Assembly: GCF_041365695.1 (NCBI RefSeq)
Contig: NZ_JBGFSJ010000001.1
Location: 310,001-374,000 of the forward strand
From: Rhodosalinus sp041365695
GTDB taxonomy: Bacteria > Pseudomonadota > Alphaproteobacteria > Rhodobacterales > Rhodobacteraceae
Direction: 5' to 3'
DNA length: 64,000 nt
A program made the translations under genes and the position numbers. The notes beneath the pieces are model-generated. The model was not told where the DNA came from. It saw only the letters and a list, made by a program, of their open reading frames with translations, and made no database searches. The first letter of the stretch is position 1. Each line of letters begins with the position of its first letter. Of this stretch, positions 40,322-48,859 are shown one piece after another.

Positions 40322-41215
40322 ATGGAGCGCAAGGCGGGGATCGACGCGGCCGGGGCCGCGATGCTGGTGGGGTTTTCCCTGCTCCTCGCCGTCAACCAGG
40401 TGATCATCAAGCTCACGAACGACGGCTTTCAGCCGGTCTTCGCGGCGGGGCTGCGATCGGCGGGCGCGGTGCTGGTGCTGCTTTTCTGGATGCGGCTTCG
40501 GGGCATCCCGCTCTCGCTGCCGCGCGAGAGCTGGGCGGGCGGCGTGCTGGTGGGCGGGCTTTTCGCCGTCGAGTTCACCGCGCTCTTCCTCGCCCTCGAT
40601 CGCACCACCGTCGCGCGCGCGGGCATCGTCTTCTACAGCATGCCGGTCTGGCTGGCGCTCGCCGCGCATGTGCTGCTGCCGGGGGAGCGGCTGGACGGGC
40701 GCCGGCTCGCGGAGCTCGCGCTCGCGCTCGCGGGCGTGGCGGTCGCGCTCGCGGACCGGGGCGGGGGGCAGGCGTCGCTCGCCGGCGATCTGCTCGCGCT
40801 CGCGGGGGCACTGGGCTGGGCGGGCATCGCGCTCACCGTGCGGCTCTCGGCGCTCTCGCGCCAGCGCCCGGAGATGCAGCTCTTCTGGCAGCTCGCGGTC
40901 TCTGTGCCGCTTCTCCTCGCGCTGGCGCCGCTCTTCGGGCCGCTTTTGCGCGATCCGGGGCCGGAGCACCTGGCGGGCCTCGCCTTCCAGATCCTGGCCA
41001 TCGCCAGCGCGGGCTTCCTGTTCTGGTTCTGGCTGATCTCGGTCTATCCAGCCTCCGGCGTGGCCTCCTTCAGCTTCCTCGCGCCGGTCTTCTCGGTGCT
41101 GCTCGGCTGGGCGCTCCTGGCCGAGCCGGTGGGGCCCTCGATCCTGGCCGCCCTCGCGCTGGTGGCGGCGGGGCTCTGGCTCGTGAACCGCCCGCGTGGG
41201 CCCGTGGCGGGTTAG
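40322..41215 (+). CDS. EamA-family transporter (DMT superfamily) 2
   Basis: A 297-residue membrane protein with about ten hydrophobic helices and two EamA repeats; the second repeat ends with SFLAPVFSVLLGWALL, typical of the family. I prefer the ATG at 40322 over an in-frame TTG at 40286, which adds a Pro-rich leader. It is divergent from the Fur-family gene, so a shared 153-base control region is possible. Substrate unknown. Confidence 0.83.
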   Translation: MERKAGIDAAGAAMLVGFSLLLAVNQVIIKLTNDGFQPVFAAGLRSAGAVLVLLFWMRLRGIPLSLPRESWAGGVLVGGLFAVEFTALFLALDRTTVARAGIVFYSMPVWLALAAHVLLPGERLDGRRLAELALALAGVAVALADRGGGQASLAGDLLALAGALGWAGIALTVRLSALSRQRPEMQLFWQLAVSVPLLLALAPLFGPLLRDPGPEHLAGLAFQILAIASAGFLFWFWLISVYPASGVASFSFLAPVFSVLLGWALLAEPVGPSILAALALVAAGLWLVNRPRGPVAG

Positions 41216-41306
41216 GGCCGGGGCGACGCGGCCCCGCCGCCCCTCATTCGGCTTGCGGCGGGCGGCTGCGGGGAGGCCCTGTCGGGCGCGGTGCGGCTGT
41301 CGCCCG

Positions 41307-42725
41307 TCAGGTTCCGCAAAACGTCGCCTGCACCCGTTCCGAGGCCTTGGGCGGACGGGTGAGGGCCGGGTCCTCCGGTGCCTCGTAGGGCCGCGAGAGC
41401 GCCTGCATCAGGGCCTCGAAGGGCGCCATGTCGCCGCCGAGGGCCGCGTCGATCATCTCCTCGATGCGGTGGTTGCGGGGGATCACGGCCGGGTTCGCGG
41501 CCCGCATCACCGCCTCGGGATCCTCCTCTTCCGCCTCGAGGCGCGCCTGCCACCGCGCGGCCCATGCGTCGAACTCCGCTCGGTCGGTGAACTGGTCGCG
41601 CGCGTCGCCCGTGGCGAGCGCCCGGAACGTGTTGGTGAAGTCCGCTCCGTCCCGCGCCATGAGGTCGAGAAGCCCCGAGACGAGGTCCAGATCCCCCTCC
41701 GCCTCGGTCGAGAGCCCGATCTTGGCGCGGAAGCGGGCGAGCCATTCCGCCTCGATCCGCGCTGGCATGGCGTGGACCGAGCGCGTGAAGCCCTCGATCG
41801 CGGCCTCCTCGTCGGGCATGAGCGGCACGAGCGCGGTGGCGAGCTGCGCCATGTTCCACACGATGATCCGCGGCTGGTTGGCGTAGGCGTAGCGCCCCAT
41901 CCGGTCGATGGACGAGAACACCGTGTCGGGGTGGTAGTCGTCCACGAAGGCGCAGGGGCCGTAATCGATCGTCTCGCCTGAGAGCGCGCAGTTGTCGGTG
42001 TTCATCACGCCGTGGATGAAGCCCACCGACATCCATTGCGCGACGAGCCGCGCCTGGGCGGCGATCACCGCGTCGAGAAGCGCCTGGGGGTCCGCGGCCT
42101 CGGGGTAGTGGCGCGCCACGGTGTAGTCGAAGAGGCGGCGGAGCGACGCGATATCCCGCCGGGCGGCGAAGACCTGGAAGGTGCCGACGCGGATGTGGCT
42201 CGCGGCGACGCGGGTGAGCACGGCGCCGGGCAGCACCTGCTCGCGCAAGACGGGCTCTCCGGTGGAGACGGCGGCAAGCGCCCGTGTCGTGGGGATGCCG
42301 AGCGCGTGCATCGCTTCGGACACGACGTATTCGCGCAGCACCGGGCCGAACCAGGCGCGCCCGTCACCCATGCGCGAATAGGGCGTGCGCCCCGACCCCT
42401 TGAGCTGGATGTCGCGCCGCCGCCCGGCGCGGTCCACCACCTCGCCCAGCAGGATCGCGCGCCCGTCGCCCAGCTGCGGGTTGTACTGGCCGAACTGGTG
42501 GCCCGCGTAAAGCTGGGCGAGCGGGTCGGCGCCTTCGGGCACGGCGTTGCCGCCGAACACGCGGGCAAGCTCCTCGGCGTCGTCCCAGGCGATGCCGAGC
42601 TCCTGGGCCAGCGGGCGGTTGAAGGCCAGAAGATGGGGCGCGCGCACCGGCTCGGGCGCGAGGCGCGCGTGGAACTGGGCGGGCAGCCGGGCGTAGCTGT
42701 TGTCGAAGGGGATCGAAAGCGTCAT
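41307..42725 (-). CDS. selO: SelO / YdiU protein adenylyltransferase
   Basis: A 472-residue pseudokinase-like enzyme of the SelO family, which attaches AMP to proteins and is linked to oxidative stress and redox control. Family features include the QLKGSGRTPYSRMGDGRA block (about 107-124), HGVMNTDNCALSG (catalytic loop) and IDYGPCAFVDDY. A Cys near the extreme C-terminus (FCGT) is at the place where vertebrate SelO has selenocysteine. Length normal for SelO. It is divergent from the CBS gene. Confidence 0.93.
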   Translation of the reverse strand: MTLSIPFDNSYARLPAQFHARLAPEPVRAPHLLAFNRPLAQELGIAWDDAEELARVFGGNAVPEGADPLAQLYAGHQFGQYNPQLGDGRAILLGEVVDRAGRRRDIQLKGSGRTPYSRMGDGRAWFGPVLREYVVSEAMHALGIPTTRALAAVSTGEPVLREQVLPGAVLTRVAASHIRVGTFQVFAARRDIASLRRLFDYTVARHYPEAADPQALLDAVIAAQARLVAQWMSVGFIHGVMNTDNCALSGETIDYGPCAFVDDYHPDTVFSSIDRMGRYAYANQPRIIVWNMAQLATALVPLMPDEEAAIEGFTRSVHAMPARIEAEWLARFRAKIGLSTEAEGDLDLVSGLLDLMARDGADFTNTFRALATGDARDQFTDRAEFDAWAARWQARLEAEEEDPEAVMRAANPAVIPRNHRIEEMIDAALGGDMAPFEALMQALSRPYEAPEDPALTRPPKASERVQATFCGT

Positions 42726-42786
42726 GCACCGAACCTAGGCTCGCGCCGGCCCGTGCGCCAGCCCGGCCCGCCCCCGACGCGCCTGT

Positions 42787-42814
42787 TTGGTCCTGCGCGC
42801 CCGTGCCCTAGACT
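42787..42814 (+). promoter_or_regulatory. Predicted promoter of the CBS-domain gene
   Basis: TTGGTC (42787-42792) and TAGACT (42809-42814) are 16 bases apart; start would be near 42821 and the ATG is at 42849. It lies in the divergent gap with selO. Confidence 0.4.
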
Positions 42815-42848
42815 CGGGTGCCAAGAGATGGACGCAAAGGAGAACTCC

Positions 42849-43385
42849 ATGAGCGCGACGACCCATGCGCGGATGCAATTGCAAGACAGGCCCGAGTTCG
42901 CCTCGAAATCGCGGCCGCTCACCTTTCCCGAAAGCGCAAGCGTGGCGGAGGCCGTGGCGGCCATGTGCGACCGGAATTTCGGCTCTGTCATGGTCATCGG
43001 CGAGGACGGCAAGCTGACCGGCGTGGTGACCGAACGCGACGTCATGCGCCGTGTCGTCAACGAGCGCCGTGACGCGCAGGCCACGACGCTCGCCGAGGTG
43101 ATGACCCGCGAGCCGCGTGTCGCGCGCGCCACCGACGACGTGGTCGACTGGCTTCGGATCATGTCGAACGAACGGTTCCGGCGCCTGCCCGTCGTCGACG
43201 ACGAGGGCCGCGTGGTGGCGGTGTTCACCCAGGGGGATTTCGTCTCCTACACGTGGCCCGACCTCATCTACCAGGCGCGGGAACTCACCAAGGCGAGCTT
43301 TGCGCGCAATCATGCGCTGTGGCTGATCGGCGGGGGCATCATGCTCTACTCGGTGCTGATGGTGATCGTGGTCGGCAGCCTCTAG
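42849..43385 (+). CDS. CBS-domain protein with a C-terminal membrane segment
   Basis: A 178-residue protein with two CBS repeats (about 20-75 and 85-140; DRNFGSVMVIGEDGKLTGVVTERD in the first) and a C-terminal hydrophobic stretch (about 155-176, LWLIGGGIMLYSVLMVIVVG) that should form one membrane helix. CBS pairs sense adenosine nucleotides. It may be a membrane-anchored energy sensor; its partner is not visible. The ribosome site AAAGGAGAA and a predicted promoter lie upstream. A 26-bp palindrome follows the stop. Confidence 0.82.
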   Translation: MSATTHARMQLQDRPEFASKSRPLTFPESASVAEAVAAMCDRNFGSVMVIGEDGKLTGVVTERDVMRRVVNERRDAQATTLAEVMTREPRVARATDDVVDWLRIMSNERFRRLPVVDDEGRVVAVFTQGDFVSYTWPDLIYQARELTKASFARNHALWLIGGGIMLYSVLMVIVVGSL

Positions 43386-43389
43386 GCGG

Positions 43390-43415
43390 GCGAAGCGGTT
43401 TCGAAACCGCTTCGC
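43390..43415. repeat. 26-bp perfect palindrome, copy 1
   Basis: GCGAAGCGGTTTCGAAACCG followed by CTTCGC is a perfect palindrome of 26 bases, able to form an 11-bp stem with a TCGA loop. It begins four bases after the CBS gene stop. Its core GCGGTTTCGAAACCGC is repeated in copy 2 at 43515-43534. It may be a hairpin-type terminator for the convergent pair, or a dispersed palindromic element. Confidence 0.6.
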
Positions 43416-43514
43416 GCCAGGCCGTGAGGACGGCGCGGGCAGGGCAGTTCCGCCGCCCGCCGTAAAAGGGCGCGTCGTACGCCCGGTCCTGCGAGACGTG
43501 CGGGTGTGTGCCCG

Positions 43515-43534
43515 AGGCGGTTTCGAAACCGCCT
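43515..43534. repeat. 20-bp perfect palindrome, copy 2
   Basis: AGGCGGTTTCGAAACCGCCT at 43515-43534 shares the 16-base core with copy 1 but has different flanks, with compensating changes on both sides so pairing is kept. It ends five bases before the stop codon of the acetyltransferase gene (read on the minus strand). The pair brackets the convergent gap, one copy at each gene end. Confidence 0.6.
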
Positions 43535-43538
43535 TGCG

Positions 43539-43991
43539 TCAGAGCCGCCGTGTCATGCGCATGCTCGGCTCGCGCGCCTCGAAACGGCACCGGCCGTAGA
43601 GGCGGCGCGCGGCCTCGTCCTGCCGGTCCACCTCGATGTGGATCGCCTTGAGGCCGGCGGCCTTCAGCGCGCGGCAGAGTGCGCCCAGCACCTCCGAGGC
43701 GATGCCGCGCCCGCGCACGCCGGGACGGATGAAGATCTCGTCCACGGACCCGTCCATGCCGCCGAACGCCACGGACCATCCGAAGGTCACGACGAGATAG
43801 CCGATGGGCGCGCGCTGCGGCCCGATGAGGTAGACGGCGCCGTGGGGCGAGCCCTCGAGCAGCGGGGCGAGCGCGGCGCGGCGCGCCTCGTCGGTCTGCG
43901 AGATGCCCAGCTCGGCGTGCATCGCCGCGACCAGCGGCAGCACCCGCTCGAGATCCTCGGGCCGGGCGAGATGAAGCGCCGCGCCGTTCAC
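43539..43991 (-). CDS. GNAT-family N-acetyltransferase
   Basis: A 150-residue GNAT acetyltransferase. The acetyl-CoA loop RPGVRGRGIASE (about 85-96) is a textbook R-x2-G-x-G/A motif. The start is GTG at 43989-43991, overlapping the stop of the upstream nucleoside hydrolase by 4 bases (GTGA), so the two are translationally coupled. Substrate unknown; small molecules, antibiotics or protein N-termini are all possible in this family. Confidence 0.87.
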   Translation of the reverse strand: MNGAALHLARPEDLERVLPLVAAMHAELGISQTDEARRAALAPLLEGSPHGAVYLIGPQRAPIGYLVVTFGWSVAFGGMDGSVDEIFIRPGVRGRGIASEVLGALCRALKAAGLKAIHIEVDRQDEAARRLYGRCRFEAREPSMRMTRRL

Positions 43992-44929
43992 AGCCGCGCC
44001 AGCCGTTCGGTCAGGAGCGCGAAGAAGCCCGGCGCGTCCAGCCCGCCCATGAAGGTCGCGTTGGGCGCGCGGTCGGTGACGCCCCACCAGTCGGCCACCG
44101 TCATTCCCATGGTCAGCTCCGAGACGGTCTCGACCTCCACGTTGACGAACCGCCCGGAGAAGAGCTCGGGCCGGATCAGGTAGGCGGTGACGCAGGGATC
44201 GTGCAGCGGCGCGCCCTCGGAGCCGTATTTCGCCTTGTCGAAGCGCTCGAAGAAGTCGGTCATCTCGGCGACGGCGCGACCCACCGGGGTGCCGATGGCG
44301 CGGAAGGCCTCGTTCCGCGGCCGGGTCACGAGCGCCTTATGCGTGACGTCGAGCGGCATCACCGTGAGCGGAGCGCCGGATCTTAACACGATATCAGCGG
44401 CTTCGGGGTCGACGTAGATGTTGAACTCGGCCGCCGGCGTGATGTTGCCCACCTCGAAATAGGCCCCGCCCATGAGAACGATCCCGGCCACCCGGTCCAC
44501 GATGTCGGGGGCCTGCCGGAACGCGGTGGCGATGTTGGTGAGCGGTCCGAGAGGGCAGAGCGTGACGGTGCCCGGGGCCTCCGCGCGCAGCGTCTCGACG
44601 ATGAAATCGACCGCATGGGCGTCCTGCAGCGGCATGGTGGGCTCCGGCAGCACCGGCCCGTCGAGCCCCGTCCTGCCGTGCACGTGCTCGGCGGTGACGA
44701 GCGCGCGGCCGAGCGGGCGCTCGCAGCCCGCGAGGACCGGTATGTCCCGCCGCCCGGCGAGCTCGCAGACGACGCGCGCGTTCCGCGCGGTGAGCGGCAG
44801 CGGCACGTTGCCCGCCACCGCCGTTATCCCCAGCACCTCGATCTCTTCCGGGCTCGCCAGCGCGAGCAGGATCGCCACGGCGTCGTCCTGGCCCGGATCA
44901 GTGTCGATGATGATGCGGCGGGGCGGCAT
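43988..44929 (-). CDS. Nucleoside hydrolase (IU-NH family)
   Basis: A 313-residue nucleoside hydrolase that splits ribonucleosides into base and ribose for salvage. The Ca2+-binding N-terminal motif is DTDPGQDDA (9-17), and VLMGGAYFEVGNITPAAEFNIY (about 150-172) carries the Asn/Glu pair typical of the family; the C-terminal Asp loop HDPC is also present. It is in an overlapping pair with the acetyltransferase, so the acetyltransferase may act in the same nucleoside pathway. Confidence 0.92.
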   Translation of the reverse strand: MPPRRIIIDTDPGQDDAVAILLALASPEEIEVLGITAVAGNVPLPLTARNARVVCELAGRRDIPVLAGCERPLGRALVTAEHVHGRTGLDGPVLPEPTMPLQDAHAVDFIVETLRAEAPGTVTLCPLGPLTNIATAFRQAPDIVDRVAGIVLMGGAYFEVGNITPAAEFNIYVDPEAADIVLRSGAPLTVMPLDVTHKALVTRPRNEAFRAIGTPVGRAVAEMTDFFERFDKAKYGSEGAPLHDPCVTAYLIRPELFSGRFVNVEVETVSELTMGMTVADWWGVTDRAPNATFMGGLDAPGFFALLTERLARL

Positions 44930-45012
44930 GGCGCGGACCTTTGTGTCGCTGACGCGGCCTTAGTGTCAGAGCCGCGGCCGGCCCGCAACGGGCCTCGCGG
45001 CCGATGGGCGGC

Positions 45013-45837
45013 TCAGCGCCGTTCGAGGGCCTTCGCCCGGTCCCAGAGCGCGTCCATCTCGTCGAGAGTGGAGTCCTCCGGCCGCCGCCCCTCGGCGGCC
45101 AGCGCCGCCTCGATGGCGCGGAAACGGCGCGTGAACTTGGCGTTGGCGCGGCGGAGCGCCGCCTCCGGGTCCACCTCGAGGTGGCGGGCGAGATTCGCCA
45201 TCACGAAGAGCAGATCGCCCATCTCCGCCTCGATCTCGTCGGGTCCAAGGGTGTCGCGCGCCTCCACGAGTTCGCGCGCCTCCTCGGCGATCTTGTCGAG
45301 GACCTGGCCCGTTTCCGGCCAGTCGAAGCCCACCCGCGCCGCGCGCTTCTGCAGCTTCACGGCGCGCAGGAGCGCGGGCAGCCCCACCGCCACGTCGTCG
45401 AGCACGCCATGGGCGTTCTTCGCCGCGCGCTCGGCGGCCTTGATCGCCTCCCAGTCGCGGGTCTGCTGCTCGGCGGACTTGTCGCGGCTATCGTCCCCGA
45501 AGACGTGGGGGTGGCGCGCGATCATCTTCTCCGAGATCCGGTCGGCCACGGAGTCGAAATCGAAAAGCCCCTTTTCATCAGCGATTTGCGCGTGAAAGAT
45601 CACCTGGAGCAGAAGGTCCCCGAGCTCGCCCTCCAGCTCGTCCCAGGCGCCGCGCTCGATGGCGTCGGCGACCTCGTAGGCCTCCTCGATCGTGTAGGGC
45701 GCGATGGAGGCGAAATCCTGCTCCACGTCCCACGGGCAGCCCCGCTCCGGGTCGCGGAGGCGGGCCATGATCGCCTTGAGGCGCGGCACGCCGCCCCGGG
45801 GATCGTGGATGAGCGCGTCGTTCGGGTCGTGGGGCAT
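45013..45837 (-). CDS. mazG: Nucleoside triphosphate pyrophosphohydrolase
   Basis: A 274-residue MazG with two MazG domains. It hydrolyses NTPs to NMP and PPi and helps control (p)ppGpp or cleanse abnormal nucleotides. The N-terminal domain has GCPWDVEQDFASIAPYTIEEAYE (about 32-55) and ELGDLLLQVIFHA with the metal-binding Glu/Asp pattern; the C-terminal domain has KIAEEARELVEA and EIEAEMGDLLFVMANLARH. I chose the ATG at 45835-45837, since the longer antisense-like frame has no family match. It is divergent from the M20 gene. Confidence 0.95.
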   Translation of the reverse strand: MPHDPNDALIHDPRGGVPRLKAIMARLRDPERGCPWDVEQDFASIAPYTIEEAYEVADAIERGAWDELEGELGDLLLQVIFHAQIADEKGLFDFDSVADRISEKMIARHPHVFGDDSRDKSAEQQTRDWEAIKAAERAAKNAHGVLDDVAVGLPALLRAVKLQKRAARVGFDWPETGQVLDKIAEEARELVEARDTLGPDEIEAEMGDLLFVMANLARHLEVDPEAALRRANAKFTRRFRAIEAALAAEGRRPEDSTLDEMDALWDRAKALERR

Positions 45838-45900
45838 TGCGGCTCTGTCCGGTTTGCGGTTGAGTGGACCCTGACCCGAGAGAGGTGGGGAGTCCAGCGC

Positions 45901-47064
45901 ATGCCCGTGATCAACCGCATCGCCGGCCTGGCCGAGGACATGACGGCTTGGCGGCGCTACCTGCACGCCCGGCCCGAGATCGGATTCGACTGCCACGACA
46001 CCGCCGGTTTCGTGGCAGCGACGCTGCGCGGGATCGGCGTGGACGAGCTGCACGAGGGCATCGCGGAAACCGGCGTCGTGGCGGTGATCCGGGGCCGCGC
46101 CGAGGGGCCCGGCGTGGGCCTGCGCGCGGACATGGACGCGCTGCCCATGGACGAGATGAGCGGTGCGGCCTGGGCGTCGGAGACGCCGGGGCGGATGCAC
46201 GCCTGCGGCCATGACGGGCACACCTCGATGCTGCTCGGCGCGGCGCGCTACCTCGCCGAGACGCGCAACTTCGCAGGACGCGCCGTGCTGATCTTCCAGC
46301 CCGCCGAGGAGGACGGCGGCGGCGGCGGCGTGATGGTCGAAGACGGCGTGCTCGACCGGTTCGACGTGCGCGAGGTCTATGCGCTGCACAACCGCCCGGG
46401 CCTGCCCGAGGGCCATGTCGCCACCCGTGCGGGGCCGATCATGGCGGCGGTGGACGACTACGTGGTGACGCTGAAGGGCAAGGGCGGGCACGCCGCACGG
46501 CCCCACGAGACGGTGGACCCGATTCCGCCGCTCACCGCGATCGCGCAGGCGCTGCGCAGCCTCGCTGCGACGGAGGCCGACCCGAGCGCCGAACTCGTCG
46601 TCGCGGTGACCCGGCTGCAGGCCGGCACGGCGACGAACGTGGTGCCCGAGACGGCGGCGCTCGCCGGGACGGTGCGCAGTTTCGACCCCGCGCTGCGCGA
46701 CTGGGCGGAGCGGCGGGTGCGCGAGGTCGTCACGGGGATCGCCGCGGCCTATGGCGTGACGCCGCAGATCGACTACCAGCGCTGGTATCCCGCAACCGTG
46801 AACCATGCCCGCGAGGCCGCCTTCGCCGCGGACGTCGCGCGCGAGATCGTCGGGGAGGACGCGGTGGAGACCGACACGCCCGCCAGCATGGGGGCGGAGG
46901 ATTTCGCCTACATGCTCGGGGCGCGACCGGGGGCCTACCTGCTGGTCGGGCAGGGCGACACGCCGATGTGCCACCACCCGGCCTATGATTTCAACGACCG
47001 CATCGCGCCGGTCGGGGCCTCGCTGCTGGCCCGGATCGTCGAGCGCGCGCTTCCGCTGGGGTGA
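45901..47064 (+). CDS. M20-family amidohydrolase
   Basis: A 387-residue metal-dependent hydrolase of the M20D (hippurate hydrolase / IAA-amino acid hydrolase) type. Metal-binding segments are HACGHDGHT (about 100-108), and QPAEEDGGGGG, with the family RADMDALPM near 79. It removes an acyl group or cleaves amide bonds of N-acyl amino acids. The start follows GAGGTGGGGAG. It lies three bases upstream of the agmatinase-family gene, and the pair may form an operon for a nitrogenous compound; the substrate is unknown. Confidence 0.9.
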   Translation: MPVINRIAGLAEDMTAWRRYLHARPEIGFDCHDTAGFVAATLRGIGVDELHEGIAETGVVAVIRGRAEGPGVGLRADMDALPMDEMSGAAWASETPGRMHACGHDGHTSMLLGAARYLAETRNFAGRAVLIFQPAEEDGGGGGVMVEDGVLDRFDVREVYALHNRPGLPEGHVATRAGPIMAAVDDYVVTLKGKGGHAARPHETVDPIPPLTAIAQALRSLAATEADPSAELVVAVTRLQAGTATNVVPETAALAGTVRSFDPALRDWAERRVREVVTGIAAAYGVTPQIDYQRWYPATVNHAREAAFAADVAREIVGEDAVETDTPASMGAEDFAYMLGARPGAYLLVGQGDTPMCHHPAYDFNDRIAPVGASLLARIVERALPLG

Positions 47065-47067
47065 GAC

Positions 47068-48039
47068 ATGGCGCTCGAGGACGCGAAACGGCAGGTGGAC
47101 CACGCCTTCACCCGGGAGGAACTGAAGGGCAACAGCTTCGAGAACACCTACGGTGGCGCGGTGTCCTTCCTGCGGCGCCGCTACACGAAGGATCTTTCGG
47201 GCGTGGACGTGGCGGTGACGGGCGTGCCCTTCGACCAGTCGGTGACGAACCGCCCCGGCACCCGGCTCGGGCCGCGGGCGATCCGCGAGGCGAGCTGCCT
47301 CCAGCCCTACGATCCGCCCTGGGGCTGGGGCGGCTACGATCCCATGCAGGACCTCGCCATCGCGGATTACGGCGATCTCGCCTTCGACTATGCCCGGGTG
47401 GCGGAGTTTCCCGACGCGCTGACCGCCCATATCCGCACCATCCTCGAGGCTGGCGCGGCGAGCGTGGCGCTGGGCGGCGATCACTATATTTCCTTCCCGA
47501 TTCTGAAGGCTTACGCCGAGGTCTTCGGGCCGATGTCGCTTCTGCATTTCGACGCCCACACCGACACCTGGGCCGATGACGACATGGACCGCATCGACCA
47601 TGGCACGATGTTCTACAAGGCGGTGAAGGCGGGCTGCATCGACCCGGCGCGCTCGGTCCAGATCGGCATCCGGACCTACAATCCGGACACGCTGGGCATC
47701 CCGATCATCGACGCGCGCGAGGTCCACGAGAACCCCGTCGCCGACACGGTCGCCAAGGTGCGCCGCATCCTGGGCGACGCGCCGGTCTATCTCAGCTTCG
47801 ACATCGACGCGCTCGACCCGGCCTTCGCGCCCGGCACCGGCACGCCCGTCTGGGGCGGGCTGGCGAGCTGGCAGGCGGCGGCGATCCTGCGCGACCTCGC
47901 GGGGATCGACCTGCGGGGCGGCGACGTCGTCGAGGTCTCGCCGCCCTTCGACACCACCGGCGCGACGGCGGTGGCGGGCGCGCATGTGGCGACCGAGATG
48001 CTCTGCCTGATCGGGCAGGCTCGCTCGAAAGGGCTGTGA
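47068..48039 (+). CDS. speB: Agmatinase-family ureohydrolase
   Basis: A 323-residue arginase/agmatinase-family enzyme. The Mn2+ ligand motifs are complete: GGDHYI (His), HFDAHTDTW (Asp-x-His-x-Asp) and FDIDALDPAFAPGTGTP (Asp-x-Asp). Family membership is firm; agmatine as substrate (giving putrescine and urea) is likely but other guanidines, such as guanidinobutyrate, cannot be excluded. It follows the M20 hydrolase by 3 bases. Confidence 0.88.
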   Translation: MALEDAKRQVDHAFTREELKGNSFENTYGGAVSFLRRRYTKDLSGVDVAVTGVPFDQSVTNRPGTRLGPRAIREASCLQPYDPPWGWGGYDPMQDLAIADYGDLAFDYARVAEFPDALTAHIRTILEAGAASVALGGDHYISFPILKAYAEVFGPMSLLHFDAHTDTWADDDMDRIDHGTMFYKAVKAGCIDPARSVQIGIRTYNPDTLGIPIIDAREVHENPVADTVAKVRRILGDAPVYLSFDIDALDPAFAPGTGTPVWGGLASWQAAAILRDLAGIDLRGGDVVEVSPPFDTTGATAVAGAHVATEMLCLIGQARSKGL

Positions 48040-48108
48040 GGGCCTTGCGCCGCGTGCTCCCGGCGCGGCAGACGGGGTGGGAATGATGAAGCGGGGCGGA
48101 GGCCGGCG

Positions 48109-48543
48109 ATGACAGGCGTTCTGAAGATCTTGTTCTGGTTCGCGGTGCTGGTGCTGCTCGTCGTGGTGAATGTCGCGGCGTGGGTGCGCTTCGCGCCCAC
48201 CGACGTCGCGCGGTGGCACGCTGTGCCGCAGGTGGACGGGAACGAGGATCTGCCGGGCGGCGTGAAGCGGCGCGTCGCGGGCGCGGGCGCGGAAGGGCTC
48301 GCCGCCTTCGACCGGGTGGCACGCGCCGCGCCGCGCACGCGGGTGCTGGCCGGATCGCCGCAGGAGGGACGGATCACCTACGTCTCGCGCTCGCGGGTCT
48401 TCGGCTTTCCCGACTACACGACCGTGGCCCTCGACGGCGAGGATCTCGTCGTCCACGGGCGGCTTCGCTTCGGGCAGTCCGATCTCGGGGTCAACAAGGC
48501 GCGGGTGGACGGATGGCTGTCAAAGGCCGGCCTCGCCTCCTAG
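48109..48543 (+). CDS. DUF1499 family membrane protein
   Basis: A 144-residue protein with one N-terminal membrane helix (about 5-25, ILFWFAVLVLLVVVNVAA) and a DUF1499 domain. The family segment RITYVSRSRVFGFPDYTTVAL is near residues 88-108. Function unknown. A ribosome site GGAGG precedes the ATG at about 7 bases. Its stop overlaps the 3' end of the opposite-strand cysteine-containing gene by 4 bases. Confidence 0.8.
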   Translation: MTGVLKILFWFAVLVLLVVVNVAAWVRFAPTDVARWHAVPQVDGNEDLPGGVKRRVAGAGAEGLAAFDRVARAAPRTRVLAGSPQEGRITYVSRSRVFGFPDYTTVALDGEDLVVHGRLRFGQSDLGVNKARVDGWLSKAGLAS

Positions 48544-48797
48544 GAGGACGGGGCGCACCCTTCCGATATCTCGCGCCACATCGGATTGTTGAGCGACATC
48601 TGGCACTGGGCGATGAAGCTGCGGCCGTCCACGGTCAGGCAGATGCTCTCGCCCAGCTCGACCCGCCCGCCGGTGCTGTCGGTGCAGTAGCAGTCCGTGG
48701 CGGCAGAGGGGGTTGGCGCGCCGGGCGTGGCGGTGGGCCCCTCGGCGAGCGACGGGCCGGCGGCGAGCCAGCAGACGGGAAGCACGAGCACGCGCAT
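48540..48797 (-). CDS. Small exported Cys-containing protein (85 residues)
   Basis: An 85-residue protein with a signal peptide (residues 1-18, cleavage after SLA) and a mature part of 67 residues with five cysteines (DCYC, ICL, QCQ, GCAP). A mature CYC motif and the pattern ICLTVDGRSFIAQCQMSLNNPMW look like a conserved small fold. Four cysteines could form two disulfides, leaving one free. I do not recognise the family. Convergent and overlapping with DUF1499 by four bases. Confidence 0.6.
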   Translation of the reverse strand: MRVLVLPVCWLAAGPSLAEGPTATPGAPTPSAATDCYCTDSTGGRVELGESICLTVDGRSFIAQCQMSLNNPMWREISEGCAPSS

Positions 48798-48859
48798 GGC
48801 GTCGAGTGTAGCAAATCGCGCGGTCTTGACCAGACCCGCGCGATGGGGGACAGAGCGGT

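Noticed and set aside
45838..48456. Long N-terminal extension of mazG on the minus strand
   Set aside because: It would run antisense through the M20 and agmatinase genes, which have complete metal-binding motifs. MazG homology begins at the ATG at 45837.
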